Shown: positions 12,171 through 26,139 of the stretch, in pieces | How the letters are laid out: each line of letters begins with the position of its first letter | Numbering within the stretch: the stretch's first letter is position 1 | Origin: Bettongia penicillata ogilbyi | Lineage: Eukaryota; Chordata; Mammalia; Diprotodontia; Potoroidae | Direction: 5' to 3' | DNA length: 64,000 nucleotides | Assembly: GCA_023548195.1 (NCBI GenBank) | Contig: JAJHZJ010000014.1 | Location: 16,999,718-17,063,717, forward strand | The notes under the pieces: model-generated | Seen by the model: only the letters and a program-made list of their open reading frames with translations | What the model was told of the DNA's origin: nothing | Databases searched by the model: none | Position numbers and translations under genes: made by a program

Positions 12171-12340
12171 CCAGCTGCTGTTTGTTCTTCATTCTTAAAG
12201 AGAATCATGACATCAGGGATGTGATGCCATGATATGCAAGTGAATTGGATTTAAGTGAGGGAGGGCCATGCAAAGTCACCAGCCTTACTTTCTCCTCTGG
12301 AGTCCAGTGGCCAGATATGGATCAGGACAATTGGAGATGG
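12170..12340 (-). repeat. WSINE1-like SINE, 3' part
   Basis: Reverse of the tail of the 11416 copy: TTCTTCATTCTTAAAGAGAA, then AGGGAGGGCCATGCAAAGTC. Confidence 0.7.
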
Positions 12341-12787
12341 CCCAGAATGAGGGAAGGACCTTGGCCTTTTTAAGCTAAGGTCTTTAACATGTCTCAATTT
12401 GACTGAAGTAGCATCCATTCAATGATTAAGGCTTTAAAAAAATGAGACAGAGAAAGGCCTCTTTTAAAAAAAAAAAAACAGATCTGAGAGGGGAAGACCC
12501 AGAGTTTCTGGTCAAGACTGAAGCAACTGTTATTTACATTCATTCTGAGACAATCAGGGCGTAAATAGTGATCAAGTAAGGCTTGGTCTGGGACCACAGT
12601 GATTTGGGGTTAAGACTGATCTCTAAGAGAAAAAAAAACAATTTACATTTCCTTTGGGAAGAGCGCTGACTTAAGGGTATGATATCCTATGTGGAGAGAA
12701 AAAGATAGGGGCAGAAAGAAACAAACACAGATGCTGCCCAGCTGGAAGCTTGGTCTCTAGTAGCCAGCTCCTTCTCTACTCACAGAC

Positions 12788-12930
12788 GTTGTTGGTTGTC
12801 CTTCATTCTTAAAGAGGACCATGATGTCAGAGAAGTGAGGCCATGACATAAAAGTTAATTGGATTGAAGTGAGGGAAGAATGTGCAAAGTCACCAGCGTC
12901 ACTTTCTGGTCATGCAGGAATGACCTCAAA
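12788..12930 (-). repeat. WSINE1-like SINE, 3' part
   Basis: TGTCCTTCATTCTTAAAGAG and AATGTGCAAAGTCACCAGCG. It matches the 12170 copy over about 130 bp and lies about 450 bp from it in the same orientation. Confidence 0.7.
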
Positions 12931-12934
12931 GTTA

Positions 12935-13645
12935 TTTCTGAGTTCTTTTTCTCTCACTCACCCTCTCTGGTCTAGGGCATTCTACCTCCACAACATCTTT
13001 AGCACATATCTATCCCTTTGTTTCTACTCAGATGACCATTATTCTGCTTCTGAAAGGCAAAGACCTTTTGCCTCTACTATTGCAACTGCCTCTTGATTGT
13101 TCTCCCTGCTTCAAGTTTTTTCTGTTTCAGTCAATCTTGTATACAGAGGTCAAAATATTCTTCCTAAAATGCAGATCAAGCACTCTTGAGCTTCAGATTT
13201 TTCAATCATTCCCTATTATATCTAGGGAAAAAAACTTCACTTCAGCTAGCTTTTCAGCCTGCTACAATTTGGCTCCCACTTAGCTTTCCAGACTTTTTTT
13301 ATATCACTCTGCTTTATAATTTAACGTTCAATTCAAGAAGACCAACCACTGCCACAATTCAGAAGACCATTTTATGTCTAAAATGCATTTCCTCCTTACT
13401 TCCAAGTCTTAAAATTCCTAACTTCCTTCAATAATCAACAGGAAACCTTCCCTATTCCTACTAGATGTTGGTACTTGAAATTATTTTGATTATATTTATC
13501 TTTATACATGTTGCATCTCCTTACTCACAGAAAAAGTAGAATGTAAGCTCCTGGGGAGCAGGGATTATTCTTTTGTGGTTTTATATACCAATATGCTTGA
13601 AAAGTCCTTTAGATATAAGTATAATAAATATTTGTCAAACTAATG
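12935..13645 (+). mobile_element. L2 LINE, 3' end
   Basis: Decayed C-terminal coding blocks are followed by the 3' UTR with AAGCTCCTGGGGAGCAGGGA and the end ATAATAAATATTTGTC, the usual L2 tail. Confidence 0.7.
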
Positions 13646-14340
13646 ATGTAGCAGAGGAGACTAAAGGAGCAGAACGAGAAAAAGCATTTAACACAAGAAG
13701 AGAGTGGTTGGCAGGGTCAAAAGCAGCTGAGGTCAAGAAGGATGAAGACCAAGAAGAGGCCCTTGGATTCAAGAGCTTAGAAGTCACTAGTAAACTTGGA
13801 GAGTACTTTCAGTTTAATAATGCAGACAGAATACAGGCTACAAGGGGTTAAATGGGAGATGAAATAGAAACAATAAGTATAGATGACTTTTTCTAGCAGT
13901 TTGGCTATGAAAGGAAGACATGATAGAAAATGAAAGCTCAAAGACACCGGGTCAAGTTGCAAACTTGAGAGTTTTTAAGGATGGGAAAAATATCCGGCTA
14001 TGTAAGTAGGCAGTAGCAAAAGACATAATAGATAATGAAAAACTGAATATAAAAGAGTGAGAAAACATGCTAAGGAACTAAGTTCTAGAAGACAAAGAGA
14101 TAAGAAAGGTCTACAGCAAAAAAGGGCTACCTTTTCATCAGAGAATAGAACAAAAAGGGAAAGAATGAGAGGCATGATTCAGGAAGGAGTCATCTATTTT
14201 CCCCAGAGAAACATACTTTTCTCAACAAATCAAGATCTTCCAATGAGAGGGAGGAGAGAGTTGGTTTGGAAGAGCTGATGTAGGAAATGAGGTAGTGGAT
14301 CAACTGGGGAAGAATAAAAGTGCTGTCTTGGAGATACCCA
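13645..14340 (-). mobile_element. L2/CR1-clade LINE, RT region remnant
   Basis: The plus strand block AGCTGAGGTCAAGAAGGATG is the reverse of the L2 reverse transcriptase segment around LDLSAAFDTVDH. Decay is heavy. Confidence 0.5.
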
Positions 14341-14464
14341 GATACATATTAGTTAACAAATTTGAGTGGACCCAGGTGGCACAATAATGTGGTTTCCTCC
14401 AATGGTGTTCAGCACCACATAAGTAGAACCACAGGAATGTAGATGTAAAGTTGGCAGTTCAAAG

Positions 14465-14585
14465 GTCATATGGTAATACTATTTCATTTAACATCTGGAG
14501 ACTAAAATTACTTGCCCAAAGTCACAGAACCTAGTAAATGGAAAAGATGAGTTTCAAAGCCAGGTCTTTTGATTTCTCTATCACT
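14465..14585 (-). repeat. MIR-type SINE fragment
   Basis: TTACTTGCCCAAAGTCACAG and AGCCAGGTCTTTTGATTTCT are the reversed MIR core. Confidence 0.6.
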
Positions 14586-15416
14586 GGAGATGGATGAGGT
14601 CAGTATCTTAGTAACTCTGGTGCCTGTACAGCTGGGAACTGGGAAAGAAGAATCCTTACTCCCCTTTGGCAAGTAGGTAATTTTTGTTTTTCACCTAAGA
14701 GTATATATCATGGGGGTGGAGCCAAGATGGCACAGTAGAAGGAGAGACCTATAGAAGCACCCCTTCATAAATATACTGTTAAATATCTGTAAAAAATTAC
14801 TCTAAACAAATTCTAGAGCAGCAAAAGTCACAAAACTACAGAGTGAAAGAGATTTCTAGCCCAAGACAGCCTGGAAGGTCAACATGAAAGGTTTATTGCA
14901 CCGGGCACAGAGTGGAGCCCAGCCCAGCCTTGGCAATGTGGTGCAGTAGGGACAGGACCAGAGCAGGCTTCAGAATGCCACCACCAGCAGCAGCAGTTCC
15001 CAAATTGCTCAACCCACAAACCCCAAAGACAGCTTCAAAGATGAGAAAACTCTTTCACCTGGGTGAGAAGGGAACGAGATCTGGCCCCGCTGGGAACAGC
15101 CACTGCAGTGGTGGTATCAAGTTTTGTTCTCAGCTTAAAGACCTTGGGGGAATTGAGAGGTCAATCTGGGTCTCAGCCCTGAGTTGTGGTCCTGAGGTGA
15201 GGAGGAGAACTGGCTGGTGGAGTTGGTGGAGGCTCTGGAGAGGTAATCCTACTCACAGACCCTGGGTAGAAAAATGATTGTGGCTGCTCCCAGACCAGAG
15301 TGCAGGCCAGAAGAGCAAACTCCCCTCCCTTCATTGTGCCACCTTGGAGGAACTGAGAACTTATAGGTCCCCAGAGTACACCCTCCTCTTGACAAAGGAC
15401 TCAAAAGTCAGGAAAA

Positions 15417-16541
15417 TGGCTAGGAAAATGCCCCAAAAAAGGGGGAAAAAAATTAAAACACAGAAGGCGACTTTCTTGGTGAACAGGTATTTTCTTCCAG
15501 TCTTTCTGATTAGAAAGAACAATGCATACCATCAGAAGAAGACCTAAAAGTCAAGGCTTTTGCATCCAAAACCTCCAAAATAAATATGCAATGGTCTCAG
15601 GTCATGGAAGAGCTCAAAAAGGATTTTGAAAATCAAGTAAGAGAGGAGGAGGAAAAATTGCAGAAAAATGAGAGTGATGCAAGAAAATCATGAAAAACAA
15701 ATCAACAGCTTGCTAAAGGAGACCCCAAAATAAAATGCTGAAGAAAATAACACCTTTAAAAGTAGGCTGACTCATCTGGCAAAAGAGGTCCAAAAAACCA
15801 AGAGGAGAAGAATGCTTCAAAAAGCAGAATTAGCCAAATGGAAAAGGAGGTTCAAAAGTTCACTGAAAAAAATAGTTCTTTAAAAATTAGAATGGAGTTG
15901 ATGGAAGCTAATGACTTTATGAAAAACCAAGAAATTACAAAACAAAACCAAATGAATGAAAAAATAGAAGATAATGTGAAATATTCACTGGAAAAAAACA
16001 ACTAACCTGGAAAACAGATCCAGTGGAAACAATTTAAAAATTATGGGACTACCTGAAAACCATGATGAAAAAAAACAGCCTAGCCATCATCTTTCATGAA
16101 ATTATCAAGGAAAACTGCCTTGATATTCTAGAACCAGAGGGTAAAATAAATATTGAAAGAATCCACCAATCACTTCCTGAAAGAGATCTCAAAAGATAAA
16201 CTCCTAGGAATATTGTAGCCAAATTCCAGAGTTCTCAGGTCAAGGAGAAAATATTGCAAGCAGCTAGAAAGAAACAATTCAAGTGTTGTGGAAATATAAT
16301 CAGGATAACACAAGACCTAGCAATTTCTGCATTAAGGGACTGAAGGACTTGAAATGTGATATTTCAGAAGTCAAAGGAGCAAGGATTAAAACCAAGAATC
16401 ACTTACCCAGCAAAACTGAGTATAGTACTTCAGGGAAAAAATGGTCATTCAATGATATAGAAGACTTTCAAGCATTCTTGATGAAAAGAGCAGAGTTGAA
16501 TAGAAAATCTGACTTTCAAACACAAGAATCAAGAGAAGCAT
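15417..16541 (+). pseudogene. HAL1 ORF1 remnant
   Basis: The remnant starts near MARKMPQKRGKK and passes through a K/E/Q-rich heptad region around 15600-15900 to the conserved C-terminal block at 16283-16541 (LKDLKCDISEVKGARIKTKN, then WSFNDIEDFQAFLMKRAELN). L1 ORF1 proteins form trimers through a coiled coil and bind RNA with an RRM and C-terminal domain. Several frameshifts and stops between 15547 and 16283 make this copy inactive. Confidence 0.8.
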
Positions 16542-16664
16542 GAAAAGGTAAACAGGAAAGAGATATCATAAGAGACTTACTAAAATTGAACTGTTTACAT
16601 TCCTACATGGAAAGATAATATTTGTAATTCTTGAAACTTTTCTCAGTATTTGGGTAGTTGGAGG

Positions 16665-16735
16665 GATTATACATATACATACATATAAATATATATACAT
16701 ATATAAATATATATGTGTATATATAAGTGTGTGTG

Positions 16736-16767
<32 letters not shown>

Positions 16768-16780
16768 GGAGAGAGAGTGA
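16665..16780 (+). repeat. TA/CATA and GA microsatellite inside HAL1
   Basis: ATACATATA units change to (TG)n, (TA)n and then a pure GAGAGA run, all in the HAL1 3' UTR. Confidence 0.9.
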
Positions 16781-17791
16781 GAGTGCACAGGGTGAACAGG
16801 AAGGGATGATATCTAAAAAAAAAAAATAAGGAGTGACAGAGGAATATATTGGGAGGAGAAAGGGAGAAATGGAATGGGGCAGGTTATCTCTCATGAAAGA
16901 GGCAAGAAAAAGCTTTTTCAATGGAGGAGAAAAGTGGGGAGGTGAGAGGGAAAAAGTAAAACTTACTCTTATCACTTTTGGCTTAATAATAACATGCATA
17001 CTAAATTTGGTATGAAAATCTATCTTACACTAAAGGAAATCAAGGAAGAAGGGGATAAGTGGGGTGGGGGATGACAGAAAGGAGGGAAAATGGGAGGAGG
17101 GAATAATTAGAAATAAACACTTTTGGGGAGGGGCAGGTCAAAAGAGAGAATAGAATAAATGGGGAGTAGGATAGGATGGAGGGAAACGTAGTTAGTCTTA
17201 CACAGCATGACTATTATGGAAGTCATTTGCAAAACTACACATGTATAGTCTATATTGAATTGCTTGCCTTTTCAGTGGGGATGGATGGAGAGGGAGAAAG
17301 GGAGAGAAGTTGGAAATCCAAAATTTTAGGAACGAATGCTGAGAAATGTTTTGCAACTGGGAAATAAGAAATACAGGTAATGGGGTATAAGAAATACAGG
17401 CAATCTATCTTGCCCTACAAGAAAAGAGAGAAGATTGGGATAAGGGAAGGGAGGGGTATGATAGAAGGGAGGGCAGATTGGGGAAGGGGTAATCAGAATG
17501 CATGGTGTTTTGGGGTGAGGGGAAGGGAGAGATGGGGAGAAAATCTGGAACTCAAAATCTTGTGGAAATGAATGTTGCAAACTAAAAATAAATTAACATA
17601 AGAAACCCCGCATATACCAGTTTGTCTCTAAAAACTACAGCAAAACATTTATAAGCATACAGAAAAACTTTAAAATAAAATCTAGAAATTCCAAAAATAA
17701 CAATTTTGGGATCACTTTTAATTTAATAAAATACAATTTTACAGATCTTCTTCACTCTCCTACCAGCATAAATAAAATAAAATATACTTAC

Positions 17792-17916
17792 CAATGTATT
17801 ACCACTTCGGAGTCTTTCAGCTATAAACTCATCCATCAGGTCAGGAATGTTAGCACTGCTGCTGCCAATGTCACTATTAAGGAGGTGCAGCTTTTGACTC
17901 ATTTCCTCTTTACTAG
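17792..17916 (-). CDS. RALGAPA1: RALGAPA1 exon H (125 bp)
   Basis: The acceptor is TTTTTAG|CT. A second AG four bases on would shift the frame into a stop, so the first is used. The exon reads [20 protein letters not shown] and then [20 protein letters not shown], ending with a phase-0 Leu codon at a strong GTAAGT donor. It aligns with the human [20 protein letters not shown] segment without gaps. It receives exon G in either short or long form. Confidence 0.95.
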
Positions 17917-21202
<3,286 letters not shown>

Positions 21203-21239
21203 TTATGTATTGTGGGCACCACATACACAAAAGAAGTAT

Positions 21240-22050
21240 TAATTTCATTCAGATACTCAATATATGCTTTAAAATGAAGAATTTAGATTTGTTTGCATAT
21301 GGAAAATGAAATATGATCTAGTAAATACAAACATGCTATTTAAAACAAGTACAAACTAGTGTAAGATGTATTGTCAATGAGTTTATTTTAAACGTTAAAT
21401 ATGAATGGAAACAAATAGGACCATGAAATATTTGGAAGTGCAATTAAACGATAGAGCTGTGCCAATAAGTCAAGCAATTAAAACCTCTCTTAAATCAGTT
21501 TTTCCTCATGTTCAGGTTCTAAAGCAGAAAAAAATAGAAAGTCTAGTTCCCCTAAATCAAAATTTTGGTAGATTGCTTAATACAAGAAGTAGACAGAAAC
21601 ATTATAGGATAAAATCTGGAAGTATATTGGAAAGCTTACAGATACTTTAAAAACAAAAGTAAATAAAAAGGGAATAAATTCATTAACAACTTCCAAATCC
21701 AGGGACATTCCAGAAGAGGAAAACAAAAACAAAATCAAAATCGCATTTAATGTATTTTCCTTCAGTACCCAGTAGCCACATATGAAAAGAGCATTAGAAA
21801 CTATTATTCCTTAAAATTTCTGAAAACTGCATAATATGCTTTATGATTATGTCCACTAAAAATAAAAATAACATGTTTTTAAAAAAATCTTTTTACTATC
21901 TTAAGATTTTGGGTTTTCCAATGTTTAGGTTCTCATAGTTCTTCTGAGTAGGACAAATGTACCTTTTTGTTTTTTTATAAACAATATCTGTCTTCTGTTT
22001 TTACTAGAGTATAAGGATGCAGCTGCCATTTAAAATTTGAAATGCCTGAC
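21240..22050 (-). other. Intron sequence upstream of exon G, nothing recognised
   Basis: AT-rich unique sequence; the 81-codon plus-strand frame at 21405-21650 has no recognisable features. Confidence 0.55.
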
Positions 22051-24000
22051 AACCAGATGACAATATCCAACAGATAGTCGACAATTCAATATTAGGGCTC
22101 AGGGAGAGAGAAGTTATGGCTAGATATATGGATTTTTGCCATCATCCATGACAAGATTATAGACAACTGATCCCACCGGGCCTGATGAAATCATCAAGAG
22201 AAAATAGAAGAAAAAAAGGAGCTTAAGACAATGGGAACTGATGGGGAGGACTCACATACTTAATGGACAAAAGAAGAGTAAACAATCCAGCAGAAGAAAC
22301 TGAGTAGAGGTCAGACAGGTAGAAACTGAGTAGAGGTCACACAGGTAGGAGAAGAACAGAGAGAGAACAGTGTCCCAGAAACTAAGGAAGGAGAGAGTAT
22401 TCATGAAGAGAGGGTGGTCAACAGTATTAAACTCTGCAGAATGAGGACTCAGAAAAGACCAACAAATCAGAAAAATTAAGACATCTTTAGGAATTTGGAG
22501 ACACCAGTTTCAATTGAGATTTGGAACCAAATTCCAAGAAGTTGAGAAGTGACAGGAAAAAAAATAGAGGTAACAAGTGTAGAAAACATTCTAAGAATTT
22601 GGCTGTGAAAGATAGAAGACAAGTAGTTGAGGGAATGGGAAAATCAAGTGAAAGTTCTACGAGGAACAGAATGGGAGGAGAATTTGGACATGTTTCTAGA
22701 TGGGGGTAGAAGTGAAAGAAGACAGTGGATAAGGACAGACTGAAAATTATAAATGGAATGGATGGAGCAAACCTGGAAGTGACAGGGGTGAAAAAAAGGA
22801 CTTGAGTAGAAAGGGATGGTATTAACAAAGCGCAACCTTTTGTTCAGGAATGGAACAAAACCATGAAATGATGTGATATGATGTAGCAGAGTGGTAAGGG
22901 GTAGTGGAGGGGAAAAACATACAAGGTCCAAATTCTGCATTTCTCAGTAAGTAAGAGGTGATACACTCTGCTGAGAGGGAAGTGACTGCAGGTGCTATAG
23001 GGGGTTTCAAAATCTAAGAAGGTTTTGAATAGCTATTAAGAGAATGAAAGTCAGCTAATGAAGAATGAAGATTAGCAAGCAGCTAGTTGTAAGGGCCTAT
23101 CTGATATAAAACTGTGGTGGATATAAAAGGAAATGTTCTGTCACTTTTTTTCAGTAGTGTTCAGAAATACTCAAGTGGAAGAGATGATAAATTATAGTGA
23201 AAGGTAAACCCAGGGCTGGAATTTGGCATATTGTGACTGGCAATAGAATGAAGCAACAAAGGATTCATGAACAGAGGACAGTGTACAGTTGAGCTGATCA
23301 ACCATATTAGCAAGATCATGAAGAGAAGGAAAAGAGGCCACAGCAAAGGTGACAAAACTAGGAGAAAAGGAAATGGGTGAAGAGGGATTAGAGGACATGA
23401 TGAGGAATACAATAGGTTTAGGAGGAGCGAAGCAGAAGAGATCAAAAGATAGGAGGTTATGATCTGACAGAGGAATGTCCAGTATCACAACCAAGTTATG
23501 GATAAGGTAAAATATATGTTTACCACTACAGATGACTGAAGCAGAATGAAGAACTAAGTTTTGGGGCTGGAGGCTGAGAAAGTGGGGCAGAGGGCAGGAA
23601 GTTCAAGAGGAAGACCCTGAATATGAAGGTAAGGGACTAGGTGGAAAGACTGTGAGCAATGTGCTGAATTCCTTGAGAAGTCACACAAAATTACTTGGAG
23701 ACCAGCATATGACTGCAATAAGAATCTGGAGTGGTTGACATAGGCCAATGAAATGAATCTCAAAGAAAGAAAGGCTGCTGAGTGATGGTGGTAAAGGATG
23801 ATGAAGGAAGTGATGAGGAGTATGCCACCTAGTCTTCCTGAACCAGTATGGTGGAAGCATATGGGGAGCACCCAATACTGGAAAGGGTAGGTAGGGATAT
23901 AAAGACACAGTGTCTTCTGGTAAAAGGAGGTTTCCATGAATAGACTAAATATTGTAAAATGAAGTGGCACAGGAAAAAAGGTTATCTGTTAATAATGAAA
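22050..24000 (-). mobile_element. L2/CR1-clade LINE with reverse transcriptase and endonuclease remnants
   Basis: Minus-strand reading gives AEFNTVDHPLFMNTL near 22430, a decayed form of the conserved reverse transcriptase motif FDTVDH, and a decayed YADD-like block near 22145. Farther upstream on that strand, SDHNLLSFDLFC near 23470 fits the endonuclease end. All frames are broken. The 3' end is missing in this copy. Confidence 0.7.
22295..22346 (+). repeat. 26-bp tandem duplication
   Basis: Two copies starting AGAAACTGAGTAGAGGTCA and ending ACAGGT, with one mismatch, inside the antisense L2. Confidence 0.95.
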
Positions 24001-24329
24001 GAGGTCCAAAGGGTATAATGGAATGGAATTTCTGGGAGATATATACTATCCAAGGGGGAGGATTATGATGGACATAGATGAAAAGTAAGAACAGCTATCT
24101 GAATCAGCAAACAGTAATTCTGAATCGCTTTAATTAAGGATCATTTATTAATGGTATATTAGTTATTAATATAGTAATTGTTGATATTATGTTAATACAA
24201 CAATTACTAATAATAACTAATATTAATATGATTAATGATTATTATTAATGGGTAATATGGAAAAACGGCAATGGAAGTTTTCAAATCACAAAATGAGAGA
24301 AGACCAAGTCCTATACCCTTTGGCAAGAC

Positions 24330-25450
24330 AAAGCATGGCAATGACCATTTATTAAGCAGTTACTATGTACCAAACATTCTGCTAATTACTAAGCATACAA
24401 AATACAGGCAAAAGGTAAAATAGTCCCTGCTCTCAGGGAGCTTACATTCTGATGGCATAAAAGAGGCAAGTGAAGGTATTTGGTAGCAAAGTTAGGAATC
24501 ATAGGCACAACCAGGTATGAAGCATGGCTGGCCTAGGCCTATCCTCAAGACAGAGATCCTTGAAAGAACTCACCACTAGGAGAAGGGGACTGACAGAATG
24601 GAAGGATGTTCCAGGGGTAAGAGGCCTCAGGCACTGAGGCATATTCTCAGGGCAGGAAGGAAAGTAGTTGATTTAGGGTTTCATTATAACTGAAGACTGC
24701 TTTACTATGTGAGGAGTACTATCCATTTATATACTCCATAACTTTAATCACTGAAGAGCTGGAAGTAGAACCAACAATGTATCTGGGTCAATAAATCGCT
24801 GGTATTCAGGTGTCTACAGAGTAATTCATGGTATGAAGCATTGGGGATGCTGAAAATGAGGCGACTCAACTCGTCAAGTGCTGATTAAAACATCATGCTA
24901 AGATACCGGGGAAACAAAGACCAAAACTAAATCCTACATTCAAGAAGCTTAGTAAATAAAAATATATATGAAGAAATTACAGAGGGTAAAGGGAACACTA
25001 ACCAGAATAATCAGGAAAGGGCTTTTGGTAAAGTTAACATTTGAGTCAAGTTTTAAAGGGAGTAAAAGGTTCAAAAACGTGGAAAAAAGAATAATATTGC
25101 AGATAGAAAAAACAAGGCTATTGAAAGGCCCAGAGACAGAATATTGAAATGTCACATTTAGGGAAGAGAAAATAGCCCAATTTGGCTAGAATATAGTATG
25201 TGTGATGAAGTATAATGTGTAATCAACCTGCAAAGATAGTTGTAGAGCTAGATTTTGAAGGGTTTTAAATGTCAAAAAGACTGAATTATATCACAGAAGA
25301 AAGAGCCACTAAATCTTCTTGTGCAACTAAATCTTCTTGTGCAAGGCAGTGACATGATCAATAGTGTTTTCCAGGAACGTCAATTTGGTTTGATATCCTG
25401 ACAATTATGAGGTCTGATGAATCTGTTTCTAAGACCTCAGATGGATGCAA
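24330..25450 (-). mobile_element. L2 LINE, 3' end
   Basis: The plus strand shows the reverse of the L2 tail (CCATTTATTAAGCAGTTACT, then GTCCCTGCTCTCAGGGAGCT), followed by the reverse of its late coding region. An 18-bp tandem duplication lies at 25308-25343. Confidence 0.65.
25308..25343 (+). repeat. 18-bp tandem duplication
   Basis: ACTAAATCTTCTTGTGCA occurs twice head to tail without mismatch, inside an L2 remnant. Confidence 0.95.
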
Positions 25451-25889
25451 TTATCCTACAGGACTTCAACTGTTTCTAGCTTCCAGATGCTCAAGATCTG
25501 ATAGACATGAAAACCGTTTTGGCACTATGTTCCTCTTATGCAGACGGCAGATGGAAAATGTAGTGATTGGACCCCTGGCACGGGGATGAACGTATGCTCA
25601 GCACCAGACTGGTAGCTTTACTTCAAGAAAGCAAAGGAAGAGTTGTATTCAAAAGTTGCCATGCATATGTGGAACTTTGCTTCCAAGGACTCAGATGCAT
25701 AAGGTCTATTTAAAAACAAAACTTACTATTTACTACTCAACTTACTACTCAACTAAAGCAGTACAGTCATACAATCAACCAATCTTAGCAACACATAACA
25801 AAAAGTCATCCAGAAAATTTAGAGTGAATTCTCCAAATTATCTATTAAGTGCCAAAATGCAGGCCTTGTGATATGTCAGTTTTCTGAAG

Positions 25890-25955
25890 ATGTTTTATAT
25901 ATATACACATACATATATATACATATATATATACATATATATTCATATGAATATA
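25890..25955 (+). repeat. TA/CATA microsatellite
   Basis: Alternating ATATATAC and CATATAT units just right of the L2 tail region. Confidence 0.85.
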
Positions 25956-26139
25956 ATAATATTCCTTTGGATATGAACCAGGAAGAATTCACTCTTCACC
26001 AAATTCTGTGGAGACTATAATATGAGTACTCTACTATGCTAATGCTTGCTAAAAAACAACATATAGTTCTAAACTTTGCCCCAAAATAAAACACATTCTA
26101 ATTATGTTTATTTTTGGCATTTATTCAGTGGGTTGGTTT

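Larger units (their letters stand above)
14713..17600 (+). mobile_element. HAL1 (ORF1-only L1 derivative), near full length
   Basis: The element begins with the GGAGCCAAGATGGC 5' end seen in other copies, followed by a GC-richer 5' UTR, then a decayed ORF1 from about 15417 to 16541. It then passes straight into a purine-rich 3' UTR that ends AAAATAAATTAA. ORF2 is missing altogether. ORF1 pieces encode a coiled-coil-like section and an RNA-binding C-terminal section ending FQAFLMKRAELN. The frame is broken many times. The 3' UTR holds a TA/TG and GA microsatellite at about 16665-16775. No clear target-site duplication was found. HAL1 families are known from mammals and move using L1 enzymes. 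Confidence 0.85.

Noticed and set aside
12869..13434. Overlapping plus-strand frames of 75-83 codons
   Set aside because: They lie in a decayed SINE tail and the 3' end of a plus-strand L2.
16603..16999. Minus-strand frames rich in Ser/Leu and Tyr/Ile/His repeats
   Set aside because: They are translations of the GA and TA/TG microsatellites in the HAL1 3' UTR.
22487..23970. Several minus-strand open frames of 75-138 codons
   Set aside because: They are parts of an old L2/CR1 LINE with broken reverse transcriptase and endonuclease, not separate genes.
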